Positions 55,875-64,000 of a stretch of 64,000 bases of DNA are shown one piece after another (the first letter of the stretch is position 1; every line of letters begins with the position of its first letter). The translations under genes were made by a program, and so were the position numbers. This stretch comes from Rhodamnia argentea (Eukaryota > Streptophyta > Magnoliopsida > Myrtales > Myrtaceae): contig NC_063152.1 of the NCBI RefSeq assembly GCF_020921035.1, positions 34,206,494 to 34,270,493 on the forward strand, read 5' to 3'. The notes below the pieces were generated by a model. The model made no database searches. It was not told the DNA's origin and saw nothing but the letters and a program-made list of their open reading frames with translations.

Positions 55875-57878
55875 CAGTCTTGCAATCGTTCTCGCTCTCC
55901 AGTTTGATTGTGCCAGAGCTTTCTGAAGCTTAATGTCATCTTCGTGAATTCGAGGGACTTGAGTTTTTAAGCAGATTTTTGTCGAGTGTTTACCGTTTGG
56001 AGAAGTGTAGTTTGCCGCGAGAGACGGCGATGGCGAACGGAATTTCATTGGGTGTCCGTCTTTTAACGGAGAAAGCCAATCTGAAGAGTGGCGTCGGTGG
56101 AATTGGGTTCTGCGTAAAAACATGAATAGGGTTGTCTGGGACTCCACCATTGACTTTTCTCGGTTTGAATTCCGAAATAGCCTCACTCTTACCCGTCGCC
56201 ATCAATTTGTTCACACTCTTCTCTGTTTCAATAGCTGTATATTGAAGGGCTACTCAAAATGGGAGACGTAGTCGGATTAAGAACGACCATTTATCGAAAA
56301 CTTAGTGCAAGCTCGCGTTCCGATCTCCACTTGTTATAACCATGCAGCAAAGAGAATTCAACCTTCATTCCAGGGTTCGATTTATTCTACAGATAAAAAA
56401 ATCGAATTTATTACAGGATTTCATTAACCATTCTCAGTCCACTGATTCAAAGCATGCCCTTGTTAAAATGCATGTTCTTCAAGATCCAAGCTGTTGGGAT
56501 CCTTCAAAATAGTATCTTTGTGATGTGGCACTTCTTTTTTCTGTTCGATCATCCTTGTCTAGAGGTTATTTCACTGCGGCATCTTTAAGTAAGGCTAGAG
56601 TCCGCACAGTAATCAAGGGTTTTCCATTTTAAACCCTTCAGTGAACTTTTTTTTTTTTTGGCCCGAAATGGTATATCCTACAAATTTATTCTTCACTATG
56701 GATATGTCATGTTTATTATAATTTTATTTTTCCAAGTAAACCTTTTTTGGTCAAATTATCCCTTGACATGCGACAATCAAAACAATGATTTCGAGTAGCT
56801 ATTATGAAAGTCGGTGTGCTCCTCGCCTTTCGGAACAAACATCCATATTACATAATGAGATCGTTCGTCTTGTCGTTTTCTTCTTCTTCACAATCTTTTC
56901 ATAACACTTCATCCGAAAATACCGTATCCGAAGATCACGTGAGACTTAAAATGTTTATTTGCCGTAGCTTGCGCTCTTCTATTTCACTCACTTCTCTTAT
57001 GGAAAACTTCGTTTGTCTGTTAATCCAAGTTCCCTCACTTTTCAGATTATTAATCCTTTGAATATGGATTTCCTCTTTGAGAACATGCTTCAGTACAGTG
57101 ACGTGAGCCCGCTGGGTCGTATTGCGATACCAAAGGTCTGTATCTTTCATTAGGGTTTGGAATACATTATCTCTGGCAGAACACAAGCGATCTACCTCAT
57201 CCGTTCCATACTTGCATGAGATTTTTGCTTCAATTATATGCATTCAGACTTTTTTTTCTAGTAAATATCACCCATTGTAAGAAGGAAAAAAAAAACAATA
57301 ATTTAGTTCGAGCATAACGCAGATGTGTAGGGAATAAATCCATTGGTATAAGCCCGCATGGAACTTATGATTAGTAGAGCACTTTTGAGTCAAAATGCGG
57401 ACTTAAATTTACTCTAAATCTGAAAATGAGGTCATCTGTCCCGGTCTATATTGTGTTAATCATCAAGTTTAGTACCTGGTCTAGTTTATACTGATTAAAT
57501 CAACCAATGACATCAAGCTGACGTATTTCTTTTCTTAAAGCTGGACAGTACTCTAATTTTTGGGGGATTTCTGGGTATAGAGAAAAGATGATACTCTAAA
57601 GTGGAAAAATGAAATTAATATTTTTCTTATTTATCTCCGTATATTAAAGTGATATAAATAAGAAAAATATTAATGGAAAACAGAAAAATGACATTTTTAG
57701 TTCTCAGATCGTGAAAAATGATTGATTATAAAAAGTAGCAGTATGACAATTGATAAACGATTAACAGCAATCTGGGACCGTTTTGGTATTAGCTTAATTT
57801 CGGTTTTCGTTTTTCATTCAGTTTCTGAATTCAAGAGCAACATTAGCTAGTTTGCCTCTGGCGATTGTTCTTATATTT

Positions 57879-58972
57879 ATGGCCTCGAGCGGGGCCCATT
57901 CTGTAATGATCGGCACCACTGTCGTGGTGAGCCGGGACGGCACCGGAAACTATACGACCATCCAAGACGCGGTCCAAAAGGCTCCCAATGATACCGATGG
58001 CACGAAAGGGTATTTTCAAATACACGTGACCGCGGGTAACTATGAGGAGTATGTAAACATTCCAGAATACAAAAGATATCTGATGATGACCGGAGACGGT
58101 ATTAACCGGACGGTCATCACCGGCAATCGTAGCGACCATGATGGGTGGGCCATTAATGTTGGCGCAACATTCAGTAAGACTTCTTCACTGTAGTAAAGAT
58201 TAATGTTAGGATTTAATCCAATATCTAAAAATTAATGTCACCAATTCATTGACCTTATCGCAGTCGTGACAGCACCAAATTTTTTTGGCGAAGGACATCA
58301 CCTTCCGGAACACGGCCGGGCCACAGAAGGGCCAGGCCGTAGCTGTCCTAACTAGAGGCAACTTTTCGGTGTTTTACCGTTGTAGCTTTGAAGCCTACCA
58401 AGACACACTATGGACGCAAAGTGTCAACCCACTCTATTATATCTACCATTTCTATCGAGAGTGTGACATCTACGGCACAGTCGACTTTATCTTTGGCGAC
58501 TCATCCGTAGTATTCCAGAACTGCAACCTTTACCCCCGCCTCCCATTTCCAGCCGGGGCCAACACGATCACCGCCCAGAGCCGTTCGAAAGGGATGGCCC
58601 ACGGGCATGTCTTTTCAAAATTGCACCATCAAGGCGGCCGCCGACCCGGCCTCAAGCAAGACCCCCGTGCTGACATATCTAGGGAGGCCATGGAGGGAGT
58701 ACGCGAGGGTCGTGTTCATGCAGAGTTTCATGGACAACCTTATCGGTCCTGCCGGGTGGGACAAATGGGATAATAATACTCGGCTGGACTTACTGTACTA
58801 TGCGGAGTTTCAAAATAGAGGACCCGGAGCGAACACGAAGGACCGAGTCCAGTGGCCTGGGTACCACGTGATTGGTGCAAAGGACGCCGAAAGCTTCACC
58901 GTTGCAAACTTCATAAATGGGGACTCCTGGCTACCTCAAACAGGCGTGCCATACACGAGGGGGTTGATATAG
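57879..58972 (+). pseudogene. Pectin methylesterase gene with two frameshifts and no pro-region
   Basis: Exon 1 is 57879-58173 and exon 2 is 58264-58972, separated by a 90-bp intron at the position usual for plant PMEs (after ...GATF). The protein demethylates cell-wall pectin. Landmarks: [45 protein letters not shown] (catalytic Asp), YLGRPWREY and DSWLPQTGVPY. The frame breaks at about 58,281-58,288 (after ...APNFF, one extra base in 'ttttttgg') and again at about 58,593-58,606 (before GMSFQNC). Translation from the only in-frame ATG (57,879) lacks a proper signal peptide and the PMEI-like pro-region of type-I PMEs, and the hydrophobic stretch just upstream has no ATG. All catalytic motifs survive, so it is either a young pseudogene or suffers from sequence errors. 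Confidence 0.85.
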
Positions 58973-59663
58973 TGTTACTTGGAGATTTGTATGTGAGCAC
59001 TCTCGACTGATTAATCCTCCTATGCAGGAGCTTGCAGATTAGCAAATGAGTAAAAACGAATAAAATAAGTTTGTATGAAATGAACTTTGTCACTAGTAAC
59101 TATTTGGAAGATTGGTCTTGAGGTTTGGATCTCCTACTTATTTTCTGCCTTATCGAAGCAGTTTGCGCTATACTAGAAAATAAATGTAATCTCCGCCCCG
59201 TGCCTCTTTTCTTGGTAAATCTAGAAGGTAATGCATGCCTAGAGTTGCTGATCCCACAGGAACTATTGAATGTCCACAGGTTTAGTGATCTATCTAAATA
59301 TAATAGGATTTTGATGGAAATATGAAAGGAAAGCTGAGATAGCACTTGATAAACAAAGTGTAGTTGCAAATTCGGATTAAGATGAATTGCAGCATGAAAT
59401 GTGTGCTTTAATTTGATCTTTTTGGTGAAATCTCATCTAGGTCTCACAGTTCTTGGACGTATGATACGTAAATTGGTGGATCTTGTAGAATTAGTCTGGA
59501 TCGACACTTCTGTTTCCCGAATATATTGAACTTGGCTTTTTCACTGCCAAATATGGTTCTAAGGGAAGGAATTGACCCACCTTCGAAGACGTATGGGGCA
59601 TCCATGTGGCCTGGCTTCTACTATGAGTTTACAAAATCACTTTTGCTATCTTCTCTTTCCTAC
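58973..59663. other. 3' flank of the pectinesterase gene
   Basis: No coding signal. Probably contains the former 3' untranslated region. The inverted arm starts at 59,664. Confidence 0.4.
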
Positions 59664-62265
59664 TTTTAAAAATTACCCCTTTTTTAGGAGAGAAACTCTC
59701 TTTAATGTTTCATTTGTTTCGCGAAAAAACGAATGATCTAGAAAATATTTTCCTAAAAAAGGTCACTTACAAAAACGGGTGGATGGAAAACATTTTTATC
59801 GTCCACGAAGCTATTTAAACATAGATTATTATAGATAGTGAAATGTTTTTATTAATTAATTATTTCAAGGGAGACAAAGGATCATTTTCAAGAAAATATT
59901 TTTCAAATTATTCATTTTTTGCGAAATAAACGAAGCCTAATTTTTACTTCTTTTTCGCTGGAGTTGTTTTTTACCTGTGTTTTCCTACACCCCTGATATG
60001 TGTAATTAAGAACATGTTTAAAATGTCGAGCAAAATGAGAGAAAAAGAGCCCTTCGAGTAGGAGTTGTTTTAAAATTCGAAGCACAAAAAGGAAATTAAA
60101 AAGAAAAGGGAAAAAAAAGCTGAATGTGAAGAAGTGGCTAGGCATGGACCACTATGCCGAAGTAGTTCAAAGCTAGTATTTTCTGATTAAGTGCAATTCA
60201 TTGAATTCTTTTTTTGTTCCCCCTTTGGGTCAAGAAATTGGAGGGTCACATAGCAATTTAGTGGTTGGAGACTTTTCCGCAATAAATGGGCATAGATTGT
60301 TCGTTATTATAAATTCAATTAAGTTCGATATCGGATGCATGGGATCGTTATTATAAATTCAATTAAGTTTGATATCGGATGTATGGGATGGAAAATTGGA
60401 TGTAGGTAATTGGCATTGGTTGGAATGTTAAGACCACGCATGCCGGGTAATTAAGACGGATAATTTAATCAAAGCAACAAAGGTAGACAACATCCACCTA
60501 TTATGTCGTATTGCTCCGTCAGCCGGTTCCGTTGATCGATTTTGCCTATAGAAATGTGGTCATGATTGCACAAGTACTCGCGATGGTCTTCGATTTGAGC
60601 GGCGAAAGAGCAATCGAGGTGACTAGAAGAAAGTTGTTTTTGGATGGCATTTGGCACGGCTTAACAAAGCAACTTTAACGTTCCGTGAGTGAAAGTTGTG
60701 AGATAAATATCTTTTGGGTTACTTCGAGTAAAAGATAGCGTTGACAAAGATCACGGTAGGTCAGTCCCTAGATTTAGCTTTGCAACATTTTCGGAAAATT
60801 TTGCTCAAGAATTAATGAAAATTATCAGTTCATATTTTCGCCCTCACAAACTTTATACAAATTATGACTCTTACCCCCAAATGCCCCTTTTGTTCAAGAA
60901 ATAATGATAATTTTGCTTCATTTGGGAAAGGCTTTTTCAAAGGGTTTTAAGCGTCCAATCCTTTGGGCCAAATTTTGAGTGTTAAATTTTTTTTATTTAA
61001 ATGACTTTGAAGAAAAGTGAGCTTTGAAAAAGTTGAAAGCCTAAGCCAAGTCTTGGTGTGCTTTAGACTTTCACGTTTGTCAGCATGTTTGTCCCTAGGG
61101 TTAGTAAATTTTTTTCTTCCAAAACTATCGTTTGTTTTCCGACTTTGCCCTCATTATAATTGTTCATCTTCTTTGCGTGAAGGTTGTCTACGACGTCACC
61201 TAGGCTTGCTTGATGTCGTGTGACCTTAGATGACAGCCGTTGGCACCAGATCTTGGTCACCGGTAGCCTGAGCCCTTCGCTAGCCCTGGCGAAAGGTTTG
61301 ATTTTTTTTAATAAAAAAGAAAAGAAAAATCTTTTGAAAAAATAATTTTTTTCAAACATTATTTTAGCTGAAGTTGCTTTACAATGAACTTTTTATTACA
61401 ATTTAATAAACACAATTTGCATTCGGCCTAGCCTAGATATTGGTGAGGCCAACACGACCACAACCAAGGGCAGCCTCACCCTTGCAATCCTCGCCGTCGA
61501 GGAAGAAGAATACAAGAAGAAAAAAAGGAAAAATAAAATAAATATAAATATAAAGTTTGAAAAATATATTAACATATTATAAAAAATTATACACGTCGGG
61601 GCCGGTTGTGCCACGTAGGATGACCGGCATCCACATCAATCATTTACTGCCAATAGGACTGAATTAGAAAAAAGTGAAAAGGTTTAGAACTCAAACAATA
61701 AATTTAAGAGATGTATGCTTGAATTGGCACAAGTGTAATAGATTTATAACTTTTTTAATAATTTTTTCCCACGTAAGCATATTAGTCAAATCCCAGAAGT
61801 GAGAATGTTGTTATAGCTAAAAAGGCAAGTCATAATTTAACGAAAATTGAATAACTATTTTCATGGCTAACACAATAAGGCTAAGGCAGAGAAATCGCGA
61901 GAGAGAACACAGAACTGGGCGTGGATATTTGACTAAAATAGCAAATAAATGGCACAAATAAGCAGGAATTGGATATTCGAGTTAAGATGAAGGTGGGCAT
62001 GGAAGATTCAAGTTGAGATATTGACAAGCCGCAAATGAGCTTTCTCTTTGACATAATGAAATTTTCAAACGTTGATTTTGATTTATAGATTCATTCCAAT
62101 AGTTGGCATTTATCTACGGGGATGGGATCTCCATCCACAGGAATGCATTTGCAAGAAATAGAGCGTATAGGGGAAAAAAAAAATGAGAAGGAAGAAGACT
62201 CAGATTACCGTGGAGATTCATAGACCATGCATTAATTTATTGGTTGCCACACTTCATTACATCCA

Positions 62266-62841
62266 TTACGCTCTCCACCCCAAAAAATGCATAATATCAA
62301 CTACTATGGCGCTCAATTGAAAAATCTCAGCATTACGCTTTGTCAAAGGTGGAACCATGCCTTTCTTCTGCGTTAGTTGAGAGTCGCACAAAACTTCGTT
62401 ATCTCCAAATACACCTGCAAAACCAGCCACAGATGAGTAATCCTTCGCCTTGTAAAATGGGATCACGTCTTTGCCTTCAAATGGGGCGTACAGTCTCCAG
62501 CAAAACGAGAGACGTTTGAGTAGGCGCGGATCCAACTTTTGCTTCAGTAGTTGCTTAGTGTACTCGATCGTGCCTGTAATGTTGGCTTGTAACAGCTTGA
62601 CCGCAATTAGCCCTAGTCCCCCGAGATCCACCTCATGGCTATGCGGGTCTGACCCGAGAGACTGAACGCAGAAGTTGAAGTTCACCTCTACCTCAGTCGC
62701 TGCAATCTTCTTGCAGGTGTCCTGAATGAGATCGCTCGCGGATTGGACACCACAGAAGATTATGAGGAAATGGATCAAGAATAGGGAAGAAATTTTGAAT
62801 GCGCGATTCATTTTTCTTATCACGGAGATGGATATTTTCAT
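62266..62841 (-). CDS. Secreted PMEI-domain protein, putative invertase/pectinesterase inhibitor, copy C (191 or 181 aa)
   Basis: A single exon. The first in-frame ATG is at 62,841 and adds ten residues (MKISISVIRK) before the start shared with A and B at 62,811. In A and B the matching codon is not ATG, so the shorter 181-residue form is the safer family start. It has a signal peptide ending GVQSA and the four PMEI cysteines QDTCKK, FNFCVQS, LSFCWR and EVLCDS. It shares 157 of 181 positions with copy B by my count. Of 24 differences, 14 fall in two blocks, around the third cysteine and just before the fourth. As for B, the target may be an invertase or a pectin methylesterase. Intact, on the strand opposite to B, inside the right arm of the inverted duplication. 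Confidence 0.88.
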   Translation of the reverse strand: MKISISVIRKMNRAFKISSLFLIHFLIIFCGVQSASDLIQDTCKKIAATEVEVNFNFCVQSLGSDPHSHEVDLGGLGLIAVKLLQANITGTIEYTKQLLKQKLDPRLLKRLSFCWRLYAPFEGKDVIPFYKAKDYSSVAGFAGVFGDNEVLCDSQLTQKKGMVPPLTKRNAEIFQLSAIVVDIMHFLGWRA

Positions 62842-63529
62842 TTAAACTTTCTTATGAAGATAGCCTATTAGTACTGAACACAATTTCAAATATGGTATTA
62901 TGCCAAACCAAATATAGTAGACAGTTGTAAGGATAAATATCATCCAAGAAGCAAGCAATCTTCTCGAAGAGACAAGTCTGATAAGGTTGCCTAATCACCT
63001 GCCTTCAGCCATAATTACCAAAAATCCAAATCATGTCCAAATTAATACCAGATTCTCCAATTAGATTTCCAAATCGACCTGCCTACAGCCATAATTACCA
63101 GAAATCCATACAATTTCCTAATAGAGCCGGTTGTTTTGGTAAGATTGCCTCTTCGAGAGTACTTATTCTTGTAGGTTGTCTGAAAATAAATTATATATAC
63201 ATGTATATTCTTCTAGATTATTGGGTGCAGCTATAATAGTTTAAATATATCATAAGACTGTTGAGCTCTCACTTATAATTCAAAGTGCTACACAACTTTT
63301 CGGAAAGAAATATCTTGTTGATTGGCTTGCTAATATTGAGTCGATAAGCCCATGAACACTACGTTTTTTTGATTGCCTCCTAGAGAATTATTACATGTTT
63401 TATTATGTGATAAAATTGGAATGGTAGATCCACGGCGTTAAAGTTTTTGTATCCAATTTTAGCCCAGGATTGTCCAACACAAGATTGCCTAATGGAGAAT
63501 GTTTATACTTATATATACACACATGTAGG
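62842..63529. other. Upstream region of PMEI gene C
   Basis: Matches 46,680-47,380 inverted over its whole length, including the repeated 'ccataattaccaaaaatcca' phrases. It likely holds the promoter of copy C. No separate gene. Confidence 0.5.
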
Positions 63530-64000
63530 GAAAATTGCCAAAAAAGTCTAAAACCTATGCAATTGTGTTAATTCAGTCCTAAATTTTTTTTTTTTTTGGT
63601 CAGTTGAGTCCTAAACCTTTTGCAATTGTGCCAATTCAATCCATTTGGCAAGTCGGGCGGCCATGACATTGACAATTTGCAATAATATTTTAATATTTTT
63701 TATTTTTTTAAAAAAATTATCCTTTTATTTGTTTGGGCCGGCAAGAGGTCGCCGGCTATTGCCTCGAGGACCTGTGAGCCCTCCCCAACCGTAGCGAAGG
63801 TCTTGGCCCTCACCAGCCACTAGGCAAGGGCTCTCAAGTCTCACTTGTAGTTGGGCAAGGGCTCAAGCGAGGGCCAGTAAGAGGCTGCTGCCAAGGCTCT
63901 AGGCCTTTGCCAACTACTAGCAAAGGCTCGCAACCTTCACCCAGTGGCTGGAGAGGGTGCCTCGCAGCCCTTGACGAGTGTCCTCTTGCTGGCCCTAACC

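Larger units (their letters stand above)
51187..57850. other. Spacer of the inverted duplication, mostly repeats
   Basis: This unique spacer contains hairpin repeats, a tandem duplication and microsatellites, listed separately. Short open frames at 51,534-51,800, 53,339-53,527, 54,833-55,084, 55,990-56,214 and 56,804-57,061 show no recognisable domain. A 44-codon frame at 53,142 (starting MASIPAVFTFSSSSTS) looks like the beginning of a plastid transit peptide but has no continuation. Confidence 0.4.
59664..64000 (-). repeat. Right arm of the large inverted duplication (partner 46,260-51,186)
   Basis: In reverse orientation it matches the left arm in order and includes copy C of the PMEI-domain gene. 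It lacks the LINE found in the left arm. The last 470 bp (63,530-64,000) correspond to the hairpin block at 46,260-46,660. The window ends inside the arm. Confidence 0.85.

Noticed and set aside
1-64000. CRISPR arrays, operons, phage or bacterial islands
   Set aside because: Tandem repeats here lack regular unique spacers, genes have spliceosomal introns, and every recognised gene is a nuclear plant gene.

Overview
The window reads as nuclear DNA of a dicot plant. Genes are split by GT-AG introns, intergenic DNA is AT-rich and full of decayed transposons, and all recognised genes belong to land-plant families. The long-hairpin repeats with motifs of the type 'tcctaaacctattgcaattg' remind me of Myrtaceae (Eucalyptus-like) genomes. 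That placement is inference from memory and was not checked.

Layout. (1) 1-14,100 is repeat-dominated. It holds a large imperfect inverted repeat (20-1,680), a decayed LTR-retrotransposon-like block (2,562-6,534), a small hairpin transposon with a 9-bp target duplication (7,118-7,462), a possible NLR coiled-coil relic (about 7,852-8,050) and an internally deleted Copia element with an intact 5-bp target duplication (11,794-13,656). (2) 14,500-31,900 is the gene island: an SH3P1-like BAR+SH3 protein (+), a plastid-targeted PotD-like solute-binding protein (+), a tiny ZNF706/4F5-like zinc-finger protein (+) and a GT-3-type trihelix transcription factor (-). (3) 32,200-64,000 is a young duplication landscape. 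A segment carrying a gene for a secreted PMEI-domain protein (putative invertase or pectin-methylesterase inhibitor) is present three times: A (36.2 kb, broken), B (47.4 kb, intact) and C (62.3 kb, intact, opposite strand). B and C sit in the arms of a large inverted duplication whose 8.5-kb spacer carries a pectin methylesterase gene with two frameshifts.

The gene-island members are unrelated housekeeping or regulatory genes (membrane traffic, plastid solute binding, a small zinc-finger protein, transcription), with no sign of a shared pathway. The PMEI-domain and pectinesterase genes of the right half are linked by fold and possibly by function (cell-wall or sucrose metabolism), but their proximity may simply reflect local duplication.

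Most noteworthy: the intact PMEI copies B and C differ mainly in two short blocks where almost every codon change alters the amino acid; a one-base homopolymer frameshift interrupts an otherwise conserved solute-binding gene; and several transposons can be dated or typed because sister copies in the window preserve the empty site. I see no CRISPR array, rRNA, tRNA or convincing new defence system.
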